Below are positions 10,566 to 23,595 of a DNA stretch of 64,000 nt, one piece after another. The notes under the pieces are model-generated. The model saw nothing but the letters and a program-made list of their open reading frames with translations, made no database searches and was not told where the DNA came from. Source of the DNA: Isoetes taiwanensis (lineage: Eukaryota; Streptophyta; Lycopodiopsida; Isoetales; Isoetaceae); assembly GCA_021234155.1 (NCBI GenBank), contig JAJEKV010000063.1:1894947-1958946 (forward strand), read 5' to 3'. Both the position numbers and the translations under genes were made by a program. Position 1 is the stretch's first letter. Each line of letters starts with the position of its first letter.

Positions 10566-12553
10566 GGTATGCACTCTTGAACTTGGTTTTTTTATGTTAC
10601 GGCCAGTTGAATGCTTTGCTTTCTAGATATCATAACATCATCTTAAAATAACCCACATTACACCAAGCACATGCTCTTCTCAAGGAACATGGCAAACAAA
10701 TATGTCCCTAGGAATATGGCTTGTTGGGCCTTCAAGTATTTCATTGTGCCTATGTTGCAAGCAACGGCATCTGCCATTTCTTCATAGTTTTGAGATTTTA
10801 TTTGTACGATTGGATCATTATCATTTGCTTAGTTATTTTGTTCTATGGTATTCATCAAATCCAGCCTTTAGTTTCTTTAGTTTACGATCTTGTGGATTTT
10901 AATTGACTCCATGTTCTTTGTTTGTCCGTAACCAGATTTTATGCGTTCAGAAGGCAAATTCCCGATTTACATCAAGGTGCACTTGGTAAGAAAGCTTGCT
11001 TTTGATCTAACATGTGTGTAACTTTAAAAGTTGTTAAATTGGCCATTTCCAGACTTGCTTTATGCTTTCATAAGCATGCGAGCTGTCACTAAAGCTATGA
11101 AGATTGCAGTCTGACACCCACGTCCAGATTTCTTCTAGTGATGCTTCCGTGATGGGAAGGGAGTAAGTTGGCCCTACATATTTACATAAAAGTCTCAAAC
11201 ATAGTTTTGTCAATGGATTATGTCTGAAACTTCCCTATATTTTGCCATATAATGCAGAGTCAGGCATTATATTAAAGGTATGAACATTATCAAGGGAGCT
11301 GTTTACATTTGTTTTGCTAGGTCCATTTTAAATGCAACCTAGTGCTTTGTCTTCAACCGAGTCCTTCCATGTTGGATAAACTAAGGTGAGGCGCAACATC
11401 CAAAGGTGTTTTTGTTCCGGAATGGCATAACTAGTTCCCTGTCATTTTATTTGGACTATTGTAGGATTTGCTTGCAATGCGGAGATCTGCCACAATCTAT
11501 AGGTGAAAGAAAATTAGATTCGCTATTGATAATGTCCTAGATGAGTATGCACATTCTATATATGATGTGCAATGTGCGTGTATCATTAGAAATGGGCCCA
11601 ATCGCTTATTGTTTATCTGACTGTTGTTCCCACTAGAAATGGAGGCAAAGAAAGTTTGGCACTCATGCTTATTTGATGCGCTTGAGTAGATTCTAAAGTG
11701 GGATTTTTTGTATCCTGGTAGATAATCAATTGTATTTCCTTAGCACATATATCTCATTAATAAAGGGAGGTACATTTTAAATGCTTATGGTGCTTCAGAA
11801 ATAGCTACTGAATGTGTTCTTCAAACTTATGCTTCCAAGTGCTATGATGCTAATCAAAGGTTGTATTTGGAGTTGATGTATCTACAAGAGGTTGCCAGTG
11901 AAATTTCAAGCTTAAATGAACTTTTTCTTAACTGGAGTAGAATCATTTCACAAAACTTTTCCAAACGCCAGTGTACATCTTCTATTTTGTTTCCATCTTA
12001 GTATGTGCAGCAGGTCAAGTTTGCAATTTTTGTCAGGACTTAGGGCTTCTGATTTCCAACGAGAATGTGTTCGTGTTTTCTATGCTAGTTTTTGCGGAAC
12101 AGTCTTGCTTCATATCGTGGAGCTCGTTTCTTGGACCTTCAAATTTTTTAGTGAATGGGCATGTAGCACATGCTGATGCTTATACATATGAATAGAATAG
12201 AATAGATTTTTTAACGTATATAATTGAAATTGACAATCAATGTCATGGACATCTCTAGCTTTGTGGATTTGTAGTGCACATTATGATGTTTGCTATTTGT
12301 CTTTTAAATGCCAATTTTTGTATGTCTTTCAAATGGTTTTTCCACTGGAGACAAGGCGTTTACATGCCCATTTCATAAATGTACTGGAGATTGACAGGAA
12401 AGTGGTTGTGCATGTTTCTACTCGTTCTTATTTTATGTTTTCATTTTGTGCCTTATGTATTTTATGAAAGGCATATCATTTTAGTGAGATGATTTATTGA
12501 TCATTGTACATTTAATACGATGTTTTTTCTAGTCATGTTGTATCTCTTAATCA
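10566..12553. other. No gene recognised
   Basis: AT-rich DNA with short open frames and no recognisable domains. A short GAATAGAATAGA-type run occurs at about 12190. Confidence 0.35.
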
Positions 12554-13024
<471 letters not shown>

Positions 13025-13171
13025 GGTGTGAGCAACAATTCATTCAATGAGGTTTTTAACTATGCGACACAATGCTTTGAACCAATTTACTAGCTCTAAA
13101 GGATGACTTCTGCTAACTTCATTTTGACACTCAACTTTAGACCTCCTTAAGCATGGTAAAAAGATTTGGCT

Positions 13172-13492
13172 GGGTAAAAGCATGTTAGGGTGTACCACTT
13201 TTGGAACCTGCAAAAGTACATACACTAGGTACTTCAGAACTGGGTACTTTCTCATTTTTATTTTCATTAAAACTAGTACAAAAGTCTAAAATAAAAGTCA
13301 CGGACGCATTAATATTAAAAGTTAAGATAAAGATAATGCTACCGGAGACCAAAATATATATAAAAGTTCTAGAATGTACCTTTTATTGAGATATTACACA
13401 GGTACCCAGTACCCAGTCCTGGGTACCTTTTTAGGTACTTTTTTGGTCACTAAGTAATACTTTTTAAGGGACACCCTAACATGCTTTTACCC
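13172..13492. mobile_element. 321-bp MITE with 22-bp terminal inverted repeats
   Basis: The left end GGGTAAAAGCATGTTAGGGT is repeated in inverted orientation at the right end (...ACCCTAACATGCTTTTACCC). The four bases GGCT lie outside both ends and could be a target-site duplication. Further in, the inverted similarity continues around tandem GGTACCCAGTACCC words. It is non-coding; the superfamily is not assigned. Confidence 0.75.
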
Positions 13493-14561
13493 GGCTATTA
13501 AATCTTGCAAGGCCATTAGCCCAAGTATAGTCTAATATTATGCCCACCGTTTACTTGGATCTTTGACCATATTTATAAACGTGTAAACATTTGCAAGATC
13601 TTCACATATCTATTTAATCTCGCTTTAAGTACATTCGTGTTAACTACCCATTACATTTACACACGTCGACAAAGCCAAAGTCTAATAAATAGATAAAATA
13701 CCACCGTCTTAATGCAATAATATCCTAAATTCTACACAATCCATTCTATTTAGAGCTAGATTTCACATCAGGAGTTAAGAGGCTGCCATTTAACTACCAT
13801 TATAATTATTGCCAATTCATAAGGTTCTCCCCTCACATTATAAAACATTCCTAACAAACTCTTGATTAAAGGATAGACAAGCTCTTTCATCCTTTAGAAC
13901 ACTAATAGTTGGCATGATAGACCTTCTGTCGCACGTCGCATCTTTGGTAGCAATGCAAAATTACCAGTTCATACTTGGGCTTTAACTTCCTGCCCGATTT
14001 TTATTGCCATAGTGTAATCTTGGGATGCTTGATGTAAAAAAGGAAGGATGCAAGTTAAAGTTTCCTCGACAATAATCTTTGGCTCTAACACTTCAAACTA
14101 TCTGTGCATTCTATTTTATTCCATTTTGTACACACACTTTCTGTATGCTATTTTAGTAGCCTACTTTTTGTAAGGGCATTCAACAAACATCCTTGCGTAA
14201 AGAAAATTGTTCTTAGCGAGATTGACTTGAGAGGTTGATCCAAGTTGGCTATGGTTGTTGACCAAGAATTTGACCATCTACATGTTCAATATATGTTGAT
14301 TGGTTGGAACTAAGTATCCTTAAAGGTACATACCTATGGTTCCCAAGGTTTGTAATGTCCCTTGATACATGGGTTTTAGGTTAAGGGGCTTAAGATTTAC
14401 TGTCAGAGTAACTATTGACTACTAGCATTTGTTTAGGTTTAAGGGTTTAAGATTTTAGAGGTTACTGTCAGGTTTAGTGTTTGGAGTTTATGTTATTTGG
14501 GTTTCACATGGTATAATTTCTCATTAAAAAAAAAGCAGTAACAGGTTAATAAAGTCTTTGC
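13493..14561. other. No gene recognised
   Basis: AT-rich intergenic DNA with no recognisable coding or RNA signal. Confidence 0.35.
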
Positions 14562-14644
14562 AACCTGTTGACCAGTGGTCTAAGGCACCAGACTCAAGTT
14601 TTGGTCTTCGAAAGGGGGCGTGGGTTCAAATACCACTTCTGACA
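14562..14644 (+). pseudogene. Decayed tRNA-Leu(CAA) copy, opposite strand
   Basis: From GGTCTAAGGC onward this matches the tRNA-Leu(CAA) genes downstream, but on the plus strand, including ACTCAAGTT and GGGTTCAAATACCACTTCTG. The 5' acceptor strand and the start of the D-arm (GTCAGGGTGGCCGAG in the others) are replaced, so it cannot fold normally. Its 3' flank is the mirror image of the flank of the next copy, which makes a large inverted repeat spanning about 14560-14880. Confidence 0.8.
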
Positions 14645-14795
14645 TTAGTGATTTTTCTTACAATTCAAAACAATGTTGTAAGATACGAAATGCCAAAGAA
14701 CATTCTCCAACTCCATCCGAGGCATGCATTATTAGAATCTATATTGGCATTTCGTATCTTACAACATTGTTTTGAATTGTAAGAAAAATCACTAA

Positions 14796-14879
14796 TGTCA
14801 GAAGTGGAATTTGAACCCACGCCCCCTTTCGAAGACCAGAACTTGAGTCTGACGCCTTAGACCACTCGGCCACCCTGAC
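14796..14879 (-). tRNA. trnL-CAA: tRNA-Leu(CAA), array copy 1
   Basis: The minus strand reads GTCAGGGTGGCCGAGTGG (A box) ... ACTCAAGTT (anticodon CAA) ... GGGGGCGTGGGTTCAAATTC (variable arm, B box) ... ACTTCTGACA. It is 84 nt including a leucine-type long variable arm. A change in the anticodon stem (GTCAGA instead of GCCAGA) weakens one pair, and the T-stem has one change, so function is uncertain. Confidence 0.75.
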
Positions 14880-15222
14880 AATTAATCATGTAGCTTATCT
14901 CTATCAAATATGTGCACATATCCCTCACAATCTCCATGCAATACTCATGACATTGCTTTGTGTGACAAGTAAATGTGGAATAAAAAAGAAAAAGATACAT
15001 CTTTCAAAATGGTTGTCTTGTGGTTCCTCTCAAATTGGAAGAATATTGCTATGTCAGACGTTGACATCCGATATGGATTTTATACGAGACTACGAGACAT
15101 TGACATCCAATATGGATTCTATAGTAGACTACAAAAGTTATGTACAACAATGGATGCTGGAGAATGCTTTTTGGCATTTCGTATCTTACAGCCTTGTTTT
15201 GAATTGTAAGAAAAATCACTAA

Positions 15223-15306
15223 TGTCAGAAGTGGAATTTAAACCCACGCCCCTTTTCGAAGACCAGAACTTGAGTCTGGCGCCTTAGACCACTCGGCCAC
15301 CCTGAC
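15223..15306 (-). tRNA. trnL-CAA: tRNA-Leu(CAA), array copy 2, B box altered
   Basis: Same 84-nt gene as its neighbours. The T-loop/B box reads GGGTTTAAATTCC instead of GGGTTCAAATCCC, and one G of the variable arm differs. The loss of the invariant TTC in the B box makes this copy a likely pseudogene. Confidence 0.65.
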
Positions 15307-15655
15307 AATTGATCATGTAGCTTATCAAATATGTACACATATCCATCACAATCTCCATGCAATACTCATGACATTGCTTTGTGTGACAAGTAAATGTGGA
15401 ATAAAAAAGAAAAAGATACATCTTTCAAAATGGTTGTCTTGTGGTTCCTGTCAAATTGGAAGAATATTGCTATGTCAGATATTGACATCTGATATGGATT
15501 TTATACGAGATTACGAGACATTGACATCCAATATAGATTCTATAGTAGACTACAAAAGTTATGTACAACAATGCATGCCTCGGATGGAGTTGGAGAATGT
15601 TCTTTGGCATTTCGTATCTTACAACATTGTTTTGAATTGTAAGAAAAAACACTAA

Positions 15656-15739
15656 TGTCAGAAGTGGGATTTGAACCCACGCCCCCTTTCGAAGACCAGA
15701 ACTTGAGTCTGGCGCCTTAGACCACTCGGCCACCCTGAC
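15656..15739 (-). tRNA. trnL-CAA: tRNA-Leu(CAA), array copy 3, intact
   Basis: This is the best copy. On the minus strand there is a 5' GTCAGGGTGG acceptor strand pairing with CCACTTCTGAC, A box TGGCCGAGTGG, anticodon stem-loop CCAGACTCAAGTTCTGG with anticodon CAA, a long variable arm, and B box GGGTTCAAATCCC. It is 84 nt plus post-transcriptional CCA. It decodes UUG leucine codons on cytosolic ribosomes. No intron is present. Confidence is high because every arm pairs. Confidence 0.9.
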
Positions 15740-16093
15740 AATTGATCATGTAGCTTATCTCTATCAAATATGTGCACATATCCCTCACAATCTCCATGCA
15801 ATACTCATGACATTGCTTTGTGTGACAAGTAAATGTGGAATAAAAAAGAAAAAGATACATCTTCAAAATGGTTGTCTTGTGGTTCCTCTCAAATTGGAAG
15901 AATATTGCTATGTCAGACGTTGACATCCGATATGGATTTTATACGAGACTACGAGACATTGACATCCAATATGGATTCTATAGTAGACTACAAAAGTTAT
16001 GTACAACAATGCATGCCTCGGATGGAGTTGGAGAATGCTTTTTGGCATTTCGTATCTTACAGCCTTGTTTTGAATTGTAAGAAAAATCACTAA

Positions 16094-16177
16094 TGTCAGA
16101 AGTGGGATTTGAACCCACGCCCCCTTTCAAAGACCAGAACTTGAGTCTGGCGCCTTAGACCACTCGGCCACCCTGAC
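16094..16177 (-). tRNA. trnL-CAA: tRNA-Leu(CAA), array copy 4
   Basis: Identical in its A box, anticodon arm and B box to copy 3. A single change in the variable arm (CTTTGAAAG instead of CTTCGAAAG on the minus strand) should be tolerated. Likely functional. Confidence 0.87.
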
Positions 16178-16532
16178 AATTGATCATGTAGCTTATCTCT
16201 ATCAAATATGTGCACATATCCATCATAATCTCCATGCAATACTCATGACATTGCTTTGTGTGACAAGTAAATGTGGAATAAAAAAGAAAAAGATACATCT
16301 TTCAAAATGGTTGTCTTGTGGTTCCTATCAAATTGGAAGAATATTGCTATGTCAGATATTGACATCGGATATGGATTTTACACGAGAGTACGAGACATTG
16401 ACATCCAATATAGATTCTATAGTAGACTACAAAAGTTATGTACAACAATGCATGCCTCGGATGGAGTTGGAGAATGTTCTTTGGCATTTCGTATCTTACA
16501 ACATTGTTTTGAATTGTAAGAAAAATCACTAA

Positions 16533-16616
16533 TGTCAGAAGTGGTATTTGAACCCATGCCCCCTTTCGAAGACCAAAACTTGAGTCTGGCGCCTTAGACC
16601 ACTCAGCCACCCTGAC
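16533..16616 (-). tRNA. trnL-CAA: tRNA-Leu(CAA), array copy 5, several changes
   Basis: The A box reads TGGCTGAGTGG, the anticodon stem has one mismatch (TTTTGG side), the variable arm has CATGGG, and the T-stem has AATACC instead of AATCCC. Several stems carry single mismatches, so the copy is probably decaying. Confidence 0.7.
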
Positions 16617-16855
16617 AATTGATCATGTAGCTTATCTCTATCAAATATGTGCACATATCCATCACAATCTCCATGCAATACTCATGACATGCTTTGTGTG
16701 ACAAGTAAATGTGGAATAAAAAAGAAAAAGATACATCTTTCAAAATGGTTGTCTTGTGGTTTCTGTCAAATTGGAAGAATATTGCTATGTCAGATATTGA
16801 CATCTGATATGGATTTTATACGAGATTACGAGACATTGAAGTCCAATTCCTCGTA

Positions 16856-17914
16856 GTACAACCTCTTATAGTACAACCCCTCATAGTACAAAAACTTGTA
16901 TATATATGTTCGTCTTACATATATGTCGCGCTCTCTACTACAATTCATCTTGATGTCCACTTAATATCATTGAAAGCTAAGCTTACAAATGAAGAATGGT
17001 TCTGGATGAAGCTGTTTACAACGGGTCGTTGAACACTTGCAACATGAATTGCCCAGATGCGCTCTATGTTGCTTCCGTGTTTTTATTTGTGGTAGAGGTT
17101 GGTAAGTCTAGAGGCGAAGGGGTCGGAATTGGCATCCTCCACTTAATTTCAAGTTACTATTGAATGCTGGAATTTGCGTCTGCAAAAGTCTCCACTTAAT
17201 TTCAGGTTACTATTGAATGCTGGAATATGCGTCTACAAAAGTGAGACGGAAGAAGATTTTTCTATTTCCTGGTCCCGGCATTGAGATTCTGAAATCAGTT
17301 GTCTTTGCCTTTGAAGCTCTGATGCTTTTGGGCTCTGCAAATTTGAAGCATTTGCATTAGATCCCGTAGTTTTCAGTGCCAGAATTTTTCATTGTCAGAA
17401 TCAGAGATTTTGACATTTGTCCATGCATGTTTGATGCGCTGAAGCATCTACGCCTTGTGACCTTTCTTCCCTGTTCTATGATTCCTGGGTCCTATATAGC
17501 ATTTGTGCTATTGCACTTGACTAGACTAATAATAGTCTTTAATTTATTATTTCCGAAGACCCAACATTGATTCCAATTTGATCTTGATGTTTTTTCATTT
17601 CAAACTCTGTTGTCAGTGCAAATTCTTACATGCTGCATGGATTGTACAATTGAGTTCAGGTTCAAGGCTGCAATTTTCTTAGCAGCTGAGATTCGTTCAG
17701 CAAGGTTGTAAAGACCCGTCGATCCTTTCATTCTTCTTTGTATAGAAAAATGGCCCAGTGTCATGCAGAACGTAAGAAGGTTGCTACTGAGTGAATTATA
17801 TAGTGGTGTTTTTCAGCGGTAAATTATATCGAAGAGTGGATTCTCCACTCGAACTAGCCCAAATATGAATCTGCCCCTAGCAAGAAGGCAAATAATGCAC
17901 ATGCCCTTCAGAAA
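16856..17914. other. No gene recognised; short repeats
   Basis: Contains three near-copies of TAGTACAACC at 16853-16890 and a tandem duplication of about 58 bp starting with CCACTTAATTTC at about 17140 and 17190. No coding similarity. Confidence 0.5.
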
Positions 17915-19420
17915 CTCATAGATTGTGATATGTGGTAAATGAATATCTGTCTGTTCAAAGTATCCTGAAATCCGTGCAAATGTCTCTTGTTTTTTCGGAA
18001 ATCCAGAGATAGTGATAGTGCCTTCAATATAACCTCCACTTTTTCTTCCAGCTAGAACATCCATCAGTGTTGTCTTCCCTCCACTACTAACACCAACTAG
18101 GGTTGTGAGCACACCTAGTCTGAATGCCACACTAATGTCCTGCAGAAGTCGAAGGCGAAAATTGGTTTAACTCTGGCCTTCCAACTTCAAAGGAACATAT
18201 TGTCTGTGAACTATAACTCGCTGCAGGCATGTCGATGTAATTATGTGATGGAAAACTAATGATAGTGGCTGAAAAGGCAAGATCATTCCTTTCTGCATTT
18301 TTTTCATTCCTGAACCTGCGTTTGAATGTTTATTAAATTGCACGTGTCAAATTTTGATTCAGATTGAAATGAAGTAACACACTATACAGGTTTGAGAACT
18401 TATTAGTTGGAAAACTTGCTGAATGTTCTTCTCTAGGCTTAGTCTGCCCGCCAGTGCTAACACTCTTTTTGGCATATTCTTCCTCCACTATGATAGCTTG
18501 AGACTTTCTAGGAGCTTCACACCAATGGTTATGGTAAATACAGAAACCAGTACAAAGTGTGATGCTATAACTTAAGGTTGAGGCGCATAATAAATATTAT
18601 GTTGAAGAGCAGCAGATAGCCAATATATCCCCCAATTCCTATCCAGTACCAGTATGCATAAGGGAACAATCCTCTAGCCTTCAATATCATGACACCAATT
18701 GTATCTGAAGAATTACTTGGCTGCAGGCATACCCCTTTGCTGCATTAAGAGATGTAAGGTATGATGGTCATATCGTGGAGCTTGTCCTTACCTGATTCCA
18801 TCGGGGTGCTAGGAATTCATTGACAACAATTGCATTCTGTCCATACATCAGTGTGATAGCCAATATCCCCAGATCCACCAAGGGTGAACGCTTGCTGTTG
18901 GAATGGATATTTCTTTTACTTCTTTCTCATTATACATCATGATGTATTGATTTATGTTTCCATTTAGGATCCATGTTTAAAATATGGCTGTGGAAGGTGC
19001 AAGGTTACCTCTTGATACAACGAAGCCACCAAGAACAAAGATAATTAGCAAGAAGAAAAAATCAAAGATATTCACGAGGACATCTGTTCGTCCTAAAGCA
19101 GCAGTGAGAGTGAAGAGGAACATGCTCACTAAATGCTGACAGAAAAGCACAAGAATTTGGGAAGAGCCTGTAACATCAGCATCTTGAATAAGAATTTTGT
19201 TATCCAGCTATTCACATGTTTAATAGTAACAATCAAAATACAATACCTCTTCCAAATCATAAATTCTAGAAAAGACACTGGTATCTTTATAATCCAATTT
19301 GAAGGGCAACGGCCCATGAAGGATAAAACATGAAGTCCCGCTGCTTATAGAAGACAGGCAGCCTCATGGTTGTTAAGGATAGCTCTGCAAATTCACTAAA
19401 CATGATAAACGGAGAGGCCA
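17915..19420 (-). pseudogene. Full-size ABCG (PDR-type) transporter, decayed, partial
   Basis: On the minus strand, exons occur in gene order. 19329-19420: FSEFAEL... and [13 protein letters not shown]. 19009-19128: AALGRTDVLVN... and FVLGGFVVSRG (transmembrane). 18791-18900: PWWIWGYWLS, a 2-base frameshift, then LMYGQNAIVVNEFLAPRW. 18425-18720: ILKARGLFPYAYWYWIG plus the linker KSQAIIVEEE, with an internal stop. 17915-18139: [16 protein letters not shown] and [11 protein letters not shown], then [20 protein letters not shown]. Splice sites such as CTGCAG|GACATT remain visible. These are TMD1, linker and the start of NBD2 of a pleiotropic-drug-resistance exporter of the plasma membrane. Walker A reads GVSSGGKTT instead of GVSGAGKTT. 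The rest of NBD2, TMD2, and everything before TMD1 are missing. Confidence 0.85.
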
Positions 19421-22400
19421 AAGAAAAGGGAACCCATTAATATGGTTCCATCTCCCACTGTACTATGATAGGCTTTTCCAAATCAGCATCTTCCCCTGAT
19501 AAAGGCACCTATTTTACAAATCAATTTCTAACAGTTTAAATCCATATTAATTTTCCAGTTGCACCTAAGTCGCAGGACAGCATAAGGAGCATAAGGAGCG
19601 ATATGATGTGAAAATGCAAAGCAAGAAACAAATGAAATAATCCAAGGCAGCATGCAGGGACTGAGCGAGATTTGGCTATGGCAGACATAGTTCTTCCACC
19701 TTCCCGAACCCTGCTATGGCAGACAGAGTTCATCATGGATGGTGCAAACAGACAGAACAGAGTATGGATCCTTTTGGTATGTCATCCTTGGGCTAGGAGT
19801 TAATTTCGCAGCATCTGGGCATGGCCAATCCTCAGCTAGCTACGTCGGTAGGCGGGATGGGGGTTCAGGAAGGGGCAATGCTTCAGAATCTCGGATCTGT
19901 GAAGAGTTCATGGCAAAGCCAAGTTCCAGTTTCTCAGAAATCAAATTATTAGGAGAAGAGGCAGTGCAGAGTAAGAAGCAAAGGATTGATAAGATGCAAA
20001 GGGGAAGAAAACGGGCTGGATTTTCGGAAACGGATAGGAGAATGCTGCTGCTATCATGTGGAGCGGGATTTTCCTCTCTAGTAGTAGGCGGAAATCTTTG
20101 AGTCCTCAACTCCGTGCCTCTTTGGCCAAGCTTTTTGAGGCACCTTCATAAAATTTTGGCTTGGTTTTCATATTGTTTAATGCGAATCAACTTAGAATTC
20201 ATCTGAATGACTGTAAGATCTTATCTTAAAGCTTCATTCCTTGCAGAGAGATAAAACTGGGAAGCAGAGAATTTGAAGCAGTCGAAGCGGCCGTCCTTGG
20301 AGATGCTTGGAGCGTCTAGCTATGCCGGAACAGGGATGCCGCGAGTGCTGAAGTACGAAAGCCAGGATTGCTTGCACAGCAAGAAACAGAGCAAGAAGCA
20401 GAAAAAAGAAATATTTTTCTGTTAAAAAAAATACACGTGTCGTGCTCAAGGTTTTTCCTGGGACGGAAATATTTCATCAAACAAAAAATCAAACAATTTT
20501 TGTTTTAGCCATTAATAAAATACAGAAATCGAATCTAGTGCAATAACAAAAGTACCCCATGATATCATCCAGTAAATATCCGACATGTTTTTACCGTGAC
20601 ATTAAGATTCTCCTCACATATTGTACAAAACTGCAATATCAAATGTTTGTGATGTATCTAGATCTAATTTGTCAATGTGAATACTGTTTCCGTGTTCCAG
20701 ACCCTTGACAACCATTATGCTCACTCTTCCTCTTAACTTGTGTTGTTATTCAATCCTTCCCACTTCTCATATAACAACCATATGCAGTTGGCTAACACTG
20801 GATCACGAGGTCAAGCCCCCTTAACTGCTCTGCTATCTTACTCTCCAGAATTCTAGACATTTTAATCATGCATTGGTGTGTGCGCTCTTAAATATATGTC
20901 CTTATACTTCATAGAATCTAACATTGGCATTATTCAAAAACATCTTTGCACCTTAAAACAATTTTAATAGGAAAGAAGACATGATGATGACTTGCTTATG
21001 TGTATTGTGTTCCTTGCAATGAAGGGGTTGGTTGGCTTTTGTTGCTCTTTCGCCCGTAGCAGTACATTCCATATTTTAACTCCCATGGCCTATTGTGACT
21101 TAGAATGCAATACTTACTGCCTTAAATGCATACACAAAGAATGCTCTGCCGACCAAGTATGAATGTGCCCTTTACACAACAAGGACAGATAAAGAATATT
21201 ATATATATTATGGTCAAATGGCTTTTCAGTCCATCAAATCTAGGGACATTGTTGGATTTCATGCAAAACAATCTAGATTGGGTGTATGCCCATGATTCCT
21301 ATATAAATAATGTCAATTTTGGAAATGCTAATGATTCATGACGTCTTGCACAAATAGAAACATGAGCAACATCATCTAGACATAGTTTAGGGTCCATTCT
21401 TTTTCACATAAGTTTTTTCATTATGGGGGCTACCATTAGTTGAAGGTTGAAATTGAGAAGCAATGACAAACTGTTGTAACAATTTTCTCAAACTTGCGTT
21501 CCATTGTCTTGTATCCCTTTAGGATTATTTTAAAGATGGCTCTTCCCTTTAAGGTTATCAATGATTCTAACATGAGCTTGTTTGGATTAGCTGCAAATAA
21601 GTAGACCATTTGCCACTATGCCCACATATCAAGATCAACAAACATGTTGATGGGCATTACTTAGAATAAATTATAAATGATCATGTCAAATAAGAGGTCT
21701 ATAATCGATGATTGATCAATTAAAAATATGCTTTTATTGGCTACACACTCTAAAGAGATCCATGCTTTTATTGCCTATCCACTATGAACAGATCCTTGTT
21801 AAGACATTCAAGTCCAACTTTTTTGCTTGCACCAACTTTTCTAGGTTGTGTCTAGGCACATAACAAAATTCTCCCATGTTGCATGTATCGTTTTGAATCA
21901 TCCATGAGATGTTCACTTGCCATCTGGTATCTTAATGGTCATAATGAAACTTGCACCAACAACAATTCAAGCTAGAGCCTTTGCTTTGGCACCAGTCAAT
22001 CTTCAATGATTGATTGCTATTTCCATTTATCTATTTTTTCCCTTCATGCGAGCAACCCTTGTTTCAATTTTTGGGGCGTAACGATTCGTATAATACCATG
22101 CAGAATTGCACTTGTCTAATTTTTTCCATGCATTTTTTGAAGAAGTTAGTTCTGCTGGGTACATATTTTGTGACAGCAATGAAGACAAAATCTACATGTT
22201 CAATCTGTTCATGTCCACCTTGGTTCACTTCTTTCACGCTCTAGAATAAGATAGAATAGAATACAATCACATCTAAAAATTGTATCTCCACTACCTTCAG
22301 ACAAATGTTCCATGCCATTGCTTGCCATTAGTTTCTCACGAACAATTGTGTTGCTTTAGTGTAAGAAGGCATCTTCAATGACCTTTTCTAACACCAAAAA

Positions 22401-23595
22401 ATTGAGCTCACCCTGTTCCAAACATTAACTCGGTACTTAGCATTCTGGATTTGTCTGATTGTATACAACATAAATATGTTGTAGCTGTAGGCCATGCCTC
22501 ACTTCATCATCAATCATAGAGCACCAGATTTTCATCTTTCCCAATTTGAAAAGTGCAATAGGACTAATACTCTAACACCAAACGCATGGTGGCTGGCAGC
22601 AACATTAAGCTTAGCTATACGTATGGTGGCTTTGTTATACGTATTGATCCGGTACATCAATCCTAAACCTGATAAAGTCATTGAATGTCCAACTCATTGA
22701 ACTCAACTTCTGTTAGTAGCAAACACAGTAGCAAACTCTTGGCTTATAGTCCTAAAGGTTCAGAGTTTCTTGTTCCACATTTTTCCACAAATAAACTTTA
22801 AAAATAAAAGACAACTGCATGTTTGTAGCATGTAATGTAGGAATGCAATCAGAATGCAAAAACTCATTTCCAAACTAAAACATGATCACAAAACTGGTCT
22901 CGCCTTGACCAACGGCATACCGTATATTGATTGTTATATATGCCATCATCAGAAGATATAGGCGAGGAAGGTAATAGAAGCAATAAATGAATCAGCATAA
23001 GCAAGTATTTGCGCATGCTTACATACTTGTAGAGAAAATGGAAATGGTTGCTTAGCTGTTTGCTGCAAACGACCATATGCACCTGTATTTACTGAAAACA
23101 GTGGTTGGGCAAGATTTGATGTGGGAAAAAATGGCCAAGTTGCCATTGGCTAGAGCACGTTGCCATTTCATGGAAACCCAAAACGTTTTGCCTACCAGAT
23201 AAACAATAACATGCAAGTAAGTCATAAACGAGAGATGCGGTCATATATTTGAAACATGCCAGGTTACTTAAAGCCAGCCTAAGATTACGCACAGTCCTAG
23301 ATGGAAAAAGAAACGGCAATTTCGTCCAAGAAGAGATTTGATAACTCTAACTTTCAGAGTTTCTGTGTGCTCCTAAATTATACGTAGCAATTACAGAGAA
23401 TTTCCAAATTCCAAAGCCAGCGCTTCAAACCTGGATCAGCTGTGCTGCGAAGAGATTCTAAGGCGTCATAGCTTTCAAAATTGCTGCTCGAACCCTAATC
23501 GGGTACAATCTCGACAATCTCGGCTCTCCATCAGTCAAAACCAATCCAGTGACTCCACCCCTTTAAGCATAGGAACTGACCTAAGTATTTTATTC
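19421..23595. other. No gene recognised
   Basis: AT-rich DNA. An open frame of 120 codons at 19739-20101 (serine- and lysine-rich, low complexity) has no recognisable domain. The 21.1-22.8 kb part contains only short frames. It could hold old, unrecognisable transposon remnants. Confidence 0.35.

Larger units (their letters stand above)
14780..16855. repeat. Tandem array, roughly 435-bp unit, tRNA gene plus spacer
   Basis: tRNA starts are 427, 433, 438 and 439 bp apart. Each spacer repeats CATGACATTGCTTTGTGTGA, a poly-A-rich AAAAAAGAAAAAG stretch and two internal copies of GACATTGACATC-type words. A sixth, truncated spacer ends at about 16845 without a tRNA. Confidence 0.88.

Noticed and set aside
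14947-16856. Repeated small proteins in the tRNA spacers
   Set aside because: The frames (for example those starting MTLLCVTSKCG) simply follow the tandem spacer, overlap the tRNA genes and show no family or codon constraint.
22014-22700. Decayed Copia element
   Set aside because: A few open frames seemed suggestive, but no integrase or RT motif was found on either strand.
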